DNA from: an uncultured Paracoccaceae bacterium
GTDB taxonomy: Bacteria; Pseudomonadota; Alphaproteobacteria; Rhodobacterales; Rhodobacteraceae
Length of the DNA stretch: 7,837 nt
Direction: 5' to 3'
NCBI GenBank assembly: GCA_913054485.1
Contig: CAJXHQ010000132.1
Location: 1 to 7,837, forward strand
Position 1 is the stretch's first letter. Every line of letters starts with the position of its first letter. A program made the translations under genes and the position numbers. The notes beneath the pieces are model-generated. The model was not told the DNA's origin. It saw only the letters and a list, made by a program, of their open reading frames with translations, and made no database searches. This document shows, piece by piece, positions 1 through 6,119 of the stretch.

Positions 1-175
1 ACCCGAGATCGTCCAGCAGCACCAGGACCACATTCGGCGCGCCGTCCGGGGCCTTTTGCGGCGCGCGCCACCAGGGGGTTGATTCTGCCAGGGTCTGTCC
101 GATGACGCCGCCGAAACCGTCTCCGGGATCACCGGATTTTAACAGCTGCTCGTCACTCTTGCGATCATTAGACAT
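1..175 (-). CDS. Arylsulfatase-family enzyme, N-terminal fragment (gene continues off the left edge)
   Basis: Reading the minus strand from the ATG at 175-173 gives 58 uninterrupted codons to the window edge. The fragment starts MSNDRKSDEQ and passes through TPWWRAPQKAPDGAPNVV to VLVLLDDLG at the edge. The block 'AP.GAPNVV.VLLDDLG' is typical of the N-terminus of large sulfatases; the paired Asp residues normally help bind the catalytic calcium. Such enzymes hydrolyse sulfate esters and need a formylglycine made from Cys or Ser in a C/S-x-P-x-R motif, which lies outside the window. No signal peptide is visible in the first 40 residues, so this form may be cytoplasmic or exported in another way. 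A Shine-Dalgarno-like AAAGG (complement of 183-187) sits 7 nt before the start. The gene is divergent from dctP and shares its intergenic region. Substrate is unknown. Family call is fairly secure although only the N-terminus is seen. Confidence 0.82.
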   Translation of the reverse strand, partial: MSNDRKSDEQLLKSGDPGDGFGGVIGQTLAESTPWWRAPQKAPDGAPNVVLVLLDDLG

Positions 176-231
176 AGTTTTACCTTTCCCGGTCTTTCGA
201 GAGCATACTGGCATTACAGCGCTTCCGGGAA

Positions 232-247
232 TGTCACAAAAATGACA
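232..247. promoter_or_regulatory. Palindromic candidate operator, copy 1 (TGTCA-N6-TGACA)
   Basis: The sequence TGTCACAAAAATGACA has perfect 5-bp inverted arms around 6 nt. It lies between the divergent sulfatase gene (start at 175) and dctP (start at 335). The same arms, in the wider frame AATGTCAC-N5-TGACAGAC, recur at 3189-3204 ahead of the decarboxylase genes. A conserved palindrome in two intergenic regions of one cluster suggests binding by a dimeric transcription factor. The 16-bp layout with a 6-nt spacer resembles CRP/FNR-superfamily sites, but the factor cannot be named from this window, which encodes no recognisable regulator. Confidence 0.55.
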
Positions 248-261
248 GACCGCGAAACAGG

Positions 262-301
262 CCGCCACTTAGGGTGAATTCAGTTTCTGAATAGTTGGCG
301 G
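262..301 (+). repeat. Nested inverted repeats in the dctP upstream region
   Basis: A perfect 6-bp inverted repeat ATTCAG-TTT-CTGAAT occupies 278-292. It is enclosed by outer arms CCGCCA (262-267) and TGGCGG (296-301), which extend inward by two pairs with a one-base bulge. In RNA this would form a bulged stem-loop ending about 20 nt before the dctP ribosome binding site. In DNA the inner part could be an operator. No convincing -35/-10 pair could be placed in 176-334, so its position relative to the transcription start is unknown. Confidence 0.35.
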
Positions 302-334
302 CTGAGGCTGCCCCGTTTTATGGGAGGAATAAAC

Positions 335-1336
335 ATGATGAAACTTCGTACACTGGCCCTGGCGGCCACCGCCGCGGTCAGCACTGCAGTCGCTGCGCAA
401 GCCGAAACTGTCACCCTGCGCATGGGCTCTGCCGCGCCGGACAACACGGTCTGGAGCGAGCAGCTCAAGCGCTACATCGGAAAAGTTGAGGAGCTTTCCG
501 GCGGCGATATCCAGATCGACTTCTTTCCGAACGCCCAGCTCGGCACCATGGGCGACACCATGAAGATGACCCTGACGGGCCGTCTGGACATGTGGGTCGG
601 TGCGGTGCCTGCGCTGGCCAATGTGACCAGTGAACTGACACTGCTGTCACTGCCTTACCTGTTCGAGACGACCGAGGAGGCCGCCTGCGCCGTGCCGCTA
701 ATGGACGCAGCCGCGCGCGAGAAGATCGGTAAGAAGTACCAGCTGATCAACTTCCTGCCCGTCGGCACCCAGAGCCTGGGCCTGAAAGCAGAGGCACGCC
801 TGCCTGCAGATCTGGCCGGTGTGAAGCTGCGCTCAGCGCCGCTGAAAACCACGATGGGCTTCCTGCGCGCCCTCGGCGCCAACCCGGTGCCGCTGCCGGC
901 AGCCGAGACCACCACCTCGCTGACCACCGGCCTGGTGGACGGGGTCGACTTCGCGCCCACCTTCTATGTCGCCACCGGCGCCAACAAGACCGCCAATGTC
1001 TTTGTGCCGACCGAACACAACTACAATGTCGGTGCGATCATCATGTCCTCCAAGTCCTGGGCCAAGCTGGACGAAGCGCAGCAAAAAGTCCTGATGGATG
1101 CAAACGAGGTCATGGGTTTCGGCAGCAACGCAGCAGAAATCAAAGCCTTCGAGGCCAAGATGATCGGCGCGCATAAAGCCAAGGGCGGCACGGTTGTAGA
1201 CCTGAACGACGAAGAGCGTCAGGCCTGGATCGACGCCGGTCAGGCGCTGTGGCCGGAGATGCTGAAAGACGTGCGCGGCGACGCCGAAGGCTTCCTGGAG
1301 CAGCTGACCCAGGCAAAAGCCGCCTGCGCACTGTAA
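335..1336 (+). CDS. dctP: TRAP transporter periplasmic substrate-binding protein (DctP family)
   Basis: The 333-aa product is the extracytoplasmic receptor of a tripartite ATP-independent periplasmic transporter. It captures a small organic anion in the periplasm and delivers it to the DctQM membrane part. The start at 335 is preferred over the in-frame ATG at 320 because GGGAGG (322-327) lies 7 nt before it; the ATG at 338 is an alternative. A signal peptide is clear: MMKLR, a hydrophobic Ala-rich core, and a likely cleavage after AQA at residue 23. The mature chain starts ETVTLRMGSAAPDNTVW. The family block GVKLRSAP, with the conserved Arg at about 166 that usually salt-bridges the substrate carboxylate or other acid group, is present, followed by FLRALGANPVPLPAAE and the GLVDGVDFAP region. 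Two Cys (about 118 and 331) could form a disulfide. Length is normal for the family. Ligand cannot be read from sequence; an organic acid or sulfonate is plausible. Confidence 0.95.
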   Translation: MMKLRTLALAATAAVSTAVAAQAETVTLRMGSAAPDNTVWSEQLKRYIGKVEELSGGDIQIDFFPNAQLGTMGDTMKMTLTGRLDMWVGAVPALANVTSELTLLSLPYLFETTEEAACAVPLMDAAAREKIGKKYQLINFLPVGTQSLGLKAEARLPADLAGVKLRSAPLKTTMGFLRALGANPVPLPAAETTTSLTTGLVDGVDFAPTFYVATGANKTANVFVPTEHNYNVGAIIMSSKSWAKLDEAQQKVLMDANEVMGFGSNAAEIKAFEAKMIGAHKAKGGTVVDLNDEERQAWIDAGQALWPEMLKDVRGDAEGFLEQLTQAKAACAL

Positions 1337-1354
1337 GTTTCTGTGACAATTTCT

Positions 1355-1385
1355 GCCGGTCCCGGGCTGCGCGCCGGGGACCGGC
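1355..1385 (+). terminator. Strong intercistronic hairpin between dctP and dctQ
   Basis: GCCGGTCCC (1355-1363) pairs perfectly with GGGACCGGC (1377-1385) around a 13-nt GC-rich loop, starting 18 nt after the dctP stop codon. There is no following T tract, so it is unlikely to be a complete intrinsic terminator. Its position in the 74-nt gap between receptor and membrane-subunit genes fits a 3'-stabilising or partially terminating element that keeps the receptor mRNA more abundant than dctQM, as is common in binding-protein transport operons. The hairpin is seen directly; its role is inferred. Confidence 0.55.
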
Positions 1386-1410
1386 GTCTGCTTAGACGGG
1401 GGCGTCTTCC

Positions 1411-1914
1411 ATGAAAAACGGGCTCGAACACTTGCTCGGCGGCATGCTCCGCCTTGAGAAAAGCGTGGCCATTCTCACCTTCCTTGTAATGGTTGCAGCG
1501 CTGGCTGCGGATGTGATCGGGCGCGAGCTGTTCGGTATCGGTATTTTCGGATCGGTGAAGTTCGCCGTCTACGCGCTGATCTACTGCGCCATGGCGGGTT
1601 TTGGCATTGCCACCGCCACCGGCAGCCATCTGCGGCCCAGCCTGGCAGACGGGCTGATCCCCCGCAGGCTGACCGGTACCGCCATCCGCATCGGCAACCT
1701 GGCCTCGGCGGCGATCCTGCTGACGCTGGCCTATGCCGGCTATGAGTTTGTCGAATTTTCGCGGATGATCGAGGAGCGCTCTGACACGCTGGACTGGCTG
1801 ATGTGGCCGGTTCAGGCGGCGATCCCGATCGGCTTTACCCTCTCTGCTGTCCGCTTCCTCATCTACGCAGCTTTTCCGGCCCTGCTCCCGGAAGAACAGG
1901 GAATTGCAGAATGA
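1411..1914 (+). CDS. dctQ: TRAP transporter small membrane subunit (DctQ family)
   Basis: The 167-aa product is the four-helix small subunit of the TRAP transporter in the inner membrane. Hydrophobic segments fall at about residues 17-37, 50-68, 94-115 and 132-155. Family landmarks are DVIGREL after the first helix and SHLRPSLAD (residues 72-80) in the cytoplasmic loop after the second helix, equivalent to the usual H-(I/L)-x-(V/P)-x-(L/x)-D pattern. The upstream G-rich stretch (1398-1402) is a weak ribosome binding site; an in-frame ATG at 1444 (M12) is a possible alternative start that would still keep all helices. The 3' end overlaps the dctM start by 4 bp (ATGA, 1911-1914), indicating translational coupling and stoichiometric assembly with DctM. 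Confidence 0.92.
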   Translation: MKNGLEHLLGGMLRLEKSVAILTFLVMVAALAADVIGRELFGIGIFGSVKFAVYALIYCAMAGFGIATATGSHLRPSLADGLIPRRLTGTAIRIGNLASAAILLTLAYAGYEFVEFSRMIEERSDTLDWLMWPVQAAIPIGFTLSAVRFLIYAAFPALLPEEQGIAE

Positions 1915-3170
1915 CCATGATCCTGATCCTTGCCGCCGCCATCCTGCTGCTGGCGCTGCGCGTGAACCTGATCCTTGTGCTGATGTTTGTCGCCGGTGCA
2001 GTGCATCTGTTCATCGGCGCCGGCGTGCTGGAGTACTTTATCCAGGACCTCTGGTCCGCGATGGACCGCGAGCTGATCCTGGCGGTGCCGCTGTTTGTTC
2101 TGGTCGGCTCGGTGATGAGCCGCGGCACCATTGCAGAGCGGCTGATCGCTGTCATGGTCGCCCTGACCCGGCCGATCCCCGGCGGCATGGCGGTGGCCAC
2201 CATCCTCAGCTGCGCCATTTTCTCGGCGATCTCCGGTTCCTCCATCGTGACCATGCTGGCGGTGGGCGCGGTGCTGTATCCGGCGCTGACTAGCAACGGC
2301 TACTCCAAAAGCTTTGCCATCGGCGCGCTCTGCGCGGGCGGCACTTTGGGTATCATCATCCCGCCCTCGATCCCGATGATCCTCTACGGCATTCTCACCG
2401 AAAGCTCGATCGCGGATCTGTTCCTCGCCGGCGTCGGCCCGGGCCTGCTGCTGACGGTGGTCTTCTCGGCCTATGCAATCGTGGTGAACTACAAGCTGCC
2501 GCGCCAGCGCTTTTCCGTGAACGAGCTGGCAACCAGCATCTGGAAAGGCGCGCCGGCGCTGTTCATGCCGGTGCTGCTGCTGGGCGGGATCTATTCCGGC
2601 TATTTCTCCCCGACCGAGGCGGCTGCGGTGGCGCTGGCCTATGCGGTAGCGGTCGAATCGCTGTTCTTCCGCGAGCTGAAGCTGAAGGATTACACCACGG
2701 TGGTGATCGACGCCGCCAAGCTGGTTGGGGCGCTGTTCCCGCTGCTGGCGGTGGCTGTCAGCATGAACCTTCTGCTCACGGAAAACAGGGTGCCGCATCA
2801 GATCATCGGGTTCCTGTCCCAGCATATTGAAAGCCAGACCACTTTCCTGCTGCTGACCAACCTGGTGCTGCTGATCATGGGCTGCTTCATGGACACGGCC
2901 TCGGCGCTGACCGTGGCAACGCCGCTGTTGCGCCCGATTGCAGAAAGCTACGGGGTTGGGGTGACCCATCTGGGCATCATTATGATCCTGAACCTGGAAA
3001 TCGGCATCCTGACGCCGCCCTTCGGGCTCAACCTGATCGTGGCGATGACGGCTTTCCGCGAGAAGTTCGGCTTCATCTGCCGTGCGGCGCTGCCGTTCGT
3101 GGTGCTGATGCTGCTGTGCCTCTTGCTGATCACCTTCCAGCCCTGGATTGCCCTGGCGCTGGTCGGCTGA
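1911..3170 (+). CDS. dctM: TRAP transporter large membrane subunit (DctM family)
   Basis: The 419-aa product is the ion-coupled (usually Na+) translocation subunit and is of normal family length. The start at 1911 overlaps the dctQ stop in ATGA and has AGGGA about 8 nt upstream; an upstream in-frame start at 1803 would add 36 non-hydrophobic residues read out of frame through dctQ and is rejected. The chain is hydrophobic throughout. Conserved blocks are the FSAISGSS region (residues 104-111), GGTLGIIIPPSIPMILYG (143-160), SPTEAAAVALAYA (233-245) and ILTPPFGLNLIVA (366-378), all hallmarks of the DctM/ion-transporter superfamily scaffold with its two pseudo-symmetric hairpin halves. It works with DctQ and with DctP as receptor. 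It is followed after 18 nt by the palindrome at 3189, so the catabolic genes downstream may have their own promoter as well as read-through. Confidence 0.96.
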   Translation: MTMILILAAAILLLALRVNLILVLMFVAGAVHLFIGAGVLEYFIQDLWSAMDRELILAVPLFVLVGSVMSRGTIAERLIAVMVALTRPIPGGMAVATILSCAIFSAISGSSIVTMLAVGAVLYPALTSNGYSKSFAIGALCAGGTLGIIIPPSIPMILYGILTESSIADLFLAGVGPGLLLTVVFSAYAIVVNYKLPRQRFSVNELATSIWKGAPALFMPVLLLGGIYSGYFSPTEAAAVALAYAVAVESLFFRELKLKDYTTVVIDAAKLVGALFPLLAVAVSMNLLLTENRVPHQIIGFLSQHIESQTTFLLLTNLVLLIMGCFMDTASALTVATPLLRPIAESYGVGVTHLGIIMILNLEIGILTPPFGLNLIVAMTAFREKFGFICRAALPFVVLMLLCLLLITFQPWIALALVG

Positions 3171-3188
3171 GGCAGCTGATGCCCCCAA

Positions 3189-3204
3189 TGTCACCTCGGT
3201 GACA
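3189..3204. promoter_or_regulatory. Palindromic candidate operator, copy 2 (TGTCACC-TC-GGTGACA)
   Basis: The sequence TGTCACCTCGGTGACA has perfect 7-bp arms around 2 nt. It shares AATGTCAC and TGACAGAC at the same spacing with the copy at 232-247, while the 5 central bases differ completely. Conserved arms with a variable centre are what a dimeric DNA-binding protein leaves; a 2-nt loop makes an RNA hairpin less likely. It lies 18 nt after the dctM stop and 137 nt before the decarboxylase alpha start, where a second promoter for the catabolic genes would be expected. Confidence 0.55.
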
Positions 3205-3208
3205 GACT

Positions 3209-3228
3209 GTGGCCGGGAAACCGGCCAC
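3209..3228 (+). repeat. GAAA-loop hairpin in the decarboxylase leader
   Basis: GTGGCCGG (3209-3216) pairs perfectly with CCGGCCAC (3221-3228) around the tetraloop GAAA, with one more T-G wobble pair outside. GNRA-type loops on GC stems are very stable in RNA. No T tract follows, so it is not a classic intrinsic terminator. It could mark the 3' end of the dctPQM message, stabilise the leader, or be part of a larger leader fold with the repeats at 3244-3301. Confidence 0.5.
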
Positions 3229-3243
3229 GATCATCTCCAACAA

Positions 3244-3301
3244 CCGGGCCGACAGTGCCCGCGCAACTTCCGGGCCTGAAGGCCCGGGACTTCACCGGGC
3301 C
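3244..3301 (+). promoter_or_regulatory. CCGGGCC repeat array with mutually exclusive hairpins
   Basis: CCGGGCC occurs at 3244-3250, 3270-3276 and 3295-3301, and its inverse GGCCCGG at 3281-3287. The inverse copy can pair with the middle copy (4-nt loop TGAA, stem lengthened by flanking pairs) or with the last copy (7-nt loop), and less readily with the first. These pairings exclude one another, as in leader switches or attenuators, and they end about 25 nt before the GGGAGGG ribosome binding site of the alpha subunit. GC-rich sequence makes some self-complementarity likely by chance, so the regulatory reading is tentative. Confidence 0.35.
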
Positions 3302-3326
3302 AAACGCGCCCGAACCGTTGACCTAT

Positions 3327-3343
3327 GGGAGGGCCAAACTTTG
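3327..3343 (+). promoter_or_regulatory. Ribosome binding site fixing a TTG start for the decarboxylase alpha gene
   Basis: GGGAGGG (3327-3333) is followed after 7 nt by TTG (3341-3343), in frame with the decarboxylase alpha subunit. No ATG or GTG with comparable spacing exists in this frame. The upstream in-frame GTG at 3209 lies inside a hairpin and has no Shine-Dalgarno sequence. The TTG start gives a protein of family length. Confidence 0.75.
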
Positions 3344-3868
3344 GCAGTTTCTGATTTTTCCGTTCCGGCCTCTGCGATCCTGGAACGCTTCAAGGCCAAT
3401 GGCGTCACGCACGCCACCACCGTTCCGGATCTTGTGCAGCTGTCGCTGCATGCGGAGCTGGCAGAGGACGATGACGTCCAGCTTATCGAATGCGCCGCTG
3501 AGAACCAGGCGCTGACCACCGCCTTCGGCCTGCACGTGGGCGGCAAAACACCCGTGGTGGTGATGCAGAACCAGGGGTTGATGAACTGCCTCAACACCCT
3601 GCGGTCGGTTGGGATCAGCGCCCAGACCCCGATGGTGATTTCAGTCGGCCAGTTTGGCCGCGAATTTGCCAACCTCGGCGAGGACACCGCGTCATCCGGC
3701 CGTGTGGTGGTGAATACCATCGAACCGGTTCTGGAAGCCATGGGCATCCCCTTTGAGCGGCTGGAAACTGCCGAAGACCTCGACCGCGTGGACGCTTGTT
3801 TTGCCAAGGCACGCGAGGCGCAATGCCCTGTTGTGCTGCTGGTCGGCCACTACACCGCCTGGGCGTAA
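3341..3868 (+). CDS. Two-subunit ThDP-dependent 2-oxoacid decarboxylase, alpha (PYR-domain) subunit, ComD-like
   Basis: The 175-aa product (TTG start) carries the pyrimidine-binding half of a thiamine-diphosphate enzyme that splits this fold over two polypeptides, as in sulfopyruvate decarboxylase ComD/ComE. The expected landmarks are present in order: a Val-Pro turn (TTVPD, residues 26-30) after the first helix, the activating Glu in CAAENQALTTAFG (E54), which should contact the aminopyrimidine N1', and VVVMQNQGLMNCLNTL (72-87), matching the family's MQN-x-GL-x-N block. The reaction would be non-oxidative decarboxylation of a 2-oxoacid to an aldehyde in the cytoplasm, jointly with the beta subunit. 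Sulfopyruvate is the best-known substrate of this split architecture; phosphonopyruvate or another 3-substituted pyruvate is possible. The beta gene follows after 11 nt with its Shine-Dalgarno overlapping this stop codon. Architecture is confident; substrate is not. Confidence 0.85.
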   Translation: MAVSDFSVPASAILERFKANGVTHATTVPDLVQLSLHAELAEDDDVQLIECAAENQALTTAFGLHVGGKTPVVVMQNQGLMNCLNTLRSVGISAQTPMVISVGQFGREFANLGEDTASSGRVVVNTIEPVLEAMGIPFERLETAEDLDRVDACFAKAREAQCPVVLLVGHYTAWA

Positions 3869-3879
3869 GGAGACATATC

Positions 3880-4476
3880 ATGACCATGACCTGCAACGAA
3901 GCCTGCGCCGTCATCGCCGGACAGGAAAGCGGCGCCCTGGTGGTAACCACCATGTCCGCCATGTTTGGCTATCAGAAAGCCTCGCAATCCCCCACCGTAA
4001 TGTCCTCGGTGCCGCTGATGGGCGGCGCTTCGGGCATCGGGCTGGGGCTGGCCCTGGCCCGTCCTGAAAAGCAAGTCCTTGTTCTGGACGGCGACTCCTC
4101 TCTGCTGATGGAACTGGGCAGCCTTGCCACCGTGGCGGGCCAGAAGCCGGAAAACTTCAAGCATTTCGTCTTCAAGAACAACGCCCAGTTTGCCGGCATC
4201 GCCAATGCGGAAGTGCCGGGCGGTGCGGGCGTCGATTTTGCGGCCGCGGCACTGGCATCAGGCTATGCCGGCGCCCATAAGGTGGAAACCCTCGAGCAAC
4301 TGAAAGAACAGCTGCCGGCCATCCTGGTAGAAACCGGGCCGGTGCTGGTCGAACTTTCCATCGGGGCGCCGCAGAAATTCGGCCGCAGCGCGCCGCAGCC
4401 GGAAATCCCCGACATGCAGTTCCAGCGCATGGGCGCTGAGGCCCGCCGCGTCATGCAGGCCCTGGCGGAGGCCTGA
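3880..4476 (+). CDS. Two-subunit ThDP-dependent 2-oxoacid decarboxylase, beta (PP-domain) subunit, ComE-like
   Basis: The 198-aa product is the diphosphate-binding partner of the preceding gene. The start at 3880 has AAGGAG (3867-3872) 7 nt upstream; an upstream in-frame ATG at 3796 would run through the alpha gene in another frame and is rejected. PLMGGASGIGLGLALA (residues 45-60) precedes the ThDP/Mg2+ motif VLVLDGDSSLLMELGSLAT (66-84), closed by KNN (99-101); D72 and the Asn pair are the expected metal ligands region. The motif has GDS rather than the textbook GDG. The SLLM.LGSLAT wording is characteristic of the sulfopyruvate/phosphonopyruvate decarboxylase beta family. The protein extends about 30 residues past the last conserved strand (SAPQPEIPDMQFQRM...), an acidic/proline-rich tail with no assigned role. 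The GMC gene starts 3 nt after the stop. Confidence 0.86.
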   Translation: MTMTCNEACAVIAGQESGALVVTTMSAMFGYQKASQSPTVMSSVPLMGGASGIGLGLALARPEKQVLVLDGDSSLLMELGSLATVAGQKPENFKHFVFKNNAQFAGIANAEVPGGAGVDFAAAALASGYAGAHKVETLEQLKEQLPAILVETGPVLVELSIGAPQKFGRSAPQPEIPDMQFQRMGAEARRVMQALAEA

Positions 4477-4479
4477 ACC

Positions 4480-6096
4480 ATGACGGGTACCCAATACGAT
4501 TACATTGTCGTGGGGGCAGGTTCGGCCGGCTGTGTGCTGGCCAACCGGCTCTCGGCGGAGGGCAAATACAAGGTTGCGCTGCTGGAAGCCGGCGGCTCGG
4601 ATCGCCACCCGATGGTGGCCATGCCGCTGGGCGTCGGCAAGATGCTCACCAACCCGAAATTCGTCTGGCCCTACGCGACGGGCCAGGAAAAGGGCGCCGC
4701 CGGGCGCGAGGTCTACTGGCCGCGCGGGCGGATGCTGGGCGGCTCCAGCTCGGTGAACGGCATGGTCTATGTCCGCGGCGAGCCCAAGCGCTATGACGAA
4801 TGGGCCGAGCTGGGCAATGCCGGCTGGGGCTGGGATGACCTTCTGCCCTATTTCAAGAAGCTGGAGGACCGGGCCGACAATCCCGGCCCGCTGCGCGGCA
4901 CCGGCGGCCCGATCACCTGTTCCGATGTCAGCTTCAACGATCCGGTCTCGGCCGGTTTCCTGAAAGCCTGCGAAAGCTGGGGCAGCCACATCAACCCCGA
5001 CTACAACGGCGAAGACGCCGAAGGCGCGGGCTGGCTGCAATTCTCGATCCGCAACGGCAAGCGATGCTCGGCCGCCAAGGGCTATCTGCGCCCGATCAAG
5101 GGACGTGCAAACCTGACCGTGCTGACCGGTGCGTCGGTGGAACGGCTGCTGCTGGACGGCACCCGCGCCGCCGGTGTGGAATTCCGCCACGAAGGTGCCG
5201 TGAAAACCCTGAGCGCCGCCCGCGAAGTCATCCTGTCGGCGGGGCCGATTATCAGCCCCAAGATCCTGGAGCTGTCGGGCATCGGTCAGCCGGAGCTGCT
5301 GAAGGGCCTCGGTATCGAGGTGAAACATGCGCTGGCCGGCGTAGGCGAAAACCTGCAGGACCACCTGCAAACCCGCATCAACTACCGGATCGACAAGAAG
5401 ATCACCGTCAATGATCTGCTGAACAACCCGCTGCGCGGCGCCTTTGGCCTGATGAAATACCTGACCACCATGAAGGGTCTGATGGCGACGCCTTCGGCCA
5501 CTGCCCATGCGATGCTGAAAACCGACCCAGGCCTGGCGCGCGCGGATTTCAAGCTGCAGATCACGCTCTACTCGGCAGCCTCGCGCTATCTGGAAGGGTC
5601 TGGCGGCATCCAGACCGATCCCTTCCCCGGTATTTCGCTGGGTCAGTTCCAGATCTACCCGGAAAGCCGCGGTTCGGTTCATATTACCAGCAAGGACGCC
5701 GCCGCAGACCCGCTGATGAACGCCAATTACCTGGCCGAGGAAAAGGACCAGGAGACCACGCTGAAGGCGATGAACATCATCCGCGAGATCGCCCGCCAGC
5801 CGGCGCTGGCCGAACATATCGTGGGCGAGACCACACCGGGCACCGATGTCACCACCGACGACGAGATGATCGCCTATTTCAAGGAAACCGGTGAGACGTC
5901 CTGGCATCCGATCGGCTCCTGCAAGATGGGCGATGGCCCGGACGCGGTGGTCGACGACCATCTGAAGGTTCACGGATTGCAGGGGCTGCGGGTGATCGAC
6001 AGTTCGATCATGCCGACAATGCCCGCCACCAACACAAACATCCCCACCATCGCGATCGGGGAAAAGGGCGCCGACATGGTGCTCGCGGACAGCTGA
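4480..6096 (+). CDS. GMC-family FAD-dependent alcohol dehydrogenase (choline/isethionate dehydrogenase type)
   Basis: The 538-aa product has the full GMC fold and normal length. The dinucleotide-binding motif VGAGSAG (residues 11-17) and acidic E36 in LLEAGG bind the FAD adenosine part. GMC signature 1 is GRMLGGSSSVNGMVYVRG (83-100) and signature 2 is GPIISPKILELSGIG (255-269). The catalytic pair is H476 (SWHPIGSCKMG) and N520 (TNTNIPTIAIGEK), 44 residues apart as in choline oxidase. It should oxidise a primary alcohol to an aldehyde and pass electrons to the respiratory chain; no signal peptide is present, so it faces the cytoplasm or the membrane inner face. GGAGG (4467-4471), inside the preceding gene, lies 8 nt before the start, and the gap to that gene is 3 nt, so the two are translationally coupled. 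Isethionate dehydrogenase (IseJ) and choline dehydrogenase belong to this family; other alcohols cannot be excluded. Confidence 0.9.
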   Translation: MTGTQYDYIVVGAGSAGCVLANRLSAEGKYKVALLEAGGSDRHPMVAMPLGVGKMLTNPKFVWPYATGQEKGAAGREVYWPRGRMLGGSSSVNGMVYVRGEPKRYDEWAELGNAGWGWDDLLPYFKKLEDRADNPGPLRGTGGPITCSDVSFNDPVSAGFLKACESWGSHINPDYNGEDAEGAGWLQFSIRNGKRCSAAKGYLRPIKGRANLTVLTGASVERLLLDGTRAAGVEFRHEGAVKTLSAAREVILSAGPIISPKILELSGIGQPELLKGLGIEVKHALAGVGENLQDHLQTRINYRIDKKITVNDLLNNPLRGAFGLMKYLTTMKGLMATPSATAHAMLKTDPGLARADFKLQITLYSAASRYLEGSGGIQTDPFPGISLGQFQIYPESRGSVHITSKDAAADPLMNANYLAEEKDQETTLKAMNIIREIARQPALAEHIVGETTPGTDVTTDDEMIAYFKETGETSWHPIGSCKMGDGPDAVVDDHLKVHGLQGLRVIDSSIMPTMPATNTNIPTIAIGEKGADMVLADS

Positions 6097-6119
6097 TCCG
6101 CCACAGGAGGAGAACACAC

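Noticed and set aside
176..334. Sigma-70 or sigma-54 promoter boxes for dctP or the sulfatase gene
   Set aside because: Only partial matches with wrong spacing were found (for example TTGTGA on the minus strand without a matching -10 box), so no promoter is called.
636..649. TGACA-N4-TGTCA inside dctP, resembling the operator half-sites
   Set aside because: The half-sites are in the opposite orientation order with different spacing and sit in conserved coding sequence, so it is most likely chance.
1863..3194. 443-codon open frame on the minus strand opposite dctM
   Set aside because: It is fully antisense to a clear TRAP permease gene, its product is rich in His, Gln, Arg and Asp with no fold-like pattern, and it arises from the G/C-ending codons of dctM read backwards.
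3209..3340. N-terminal extension of the decarboxylase alpha subunit from GTG at 3209
   Set aside because: The GTG lies inside a hairpin without a ribosome binding site, the added residues (MAGKPATIIS...) match nothing in the family, and the TTG at 3341 has an excellent ribosome binding site and gives the normal length.
4258..6117. 619-codon open frame on the minus strand opposite the GMC dehydrogenase
   Set aside because: The plus strand carries all GMC motifs with catalytic residues. The antisense frame is a common artefact of high-GC genes and shows no recognisable motif.
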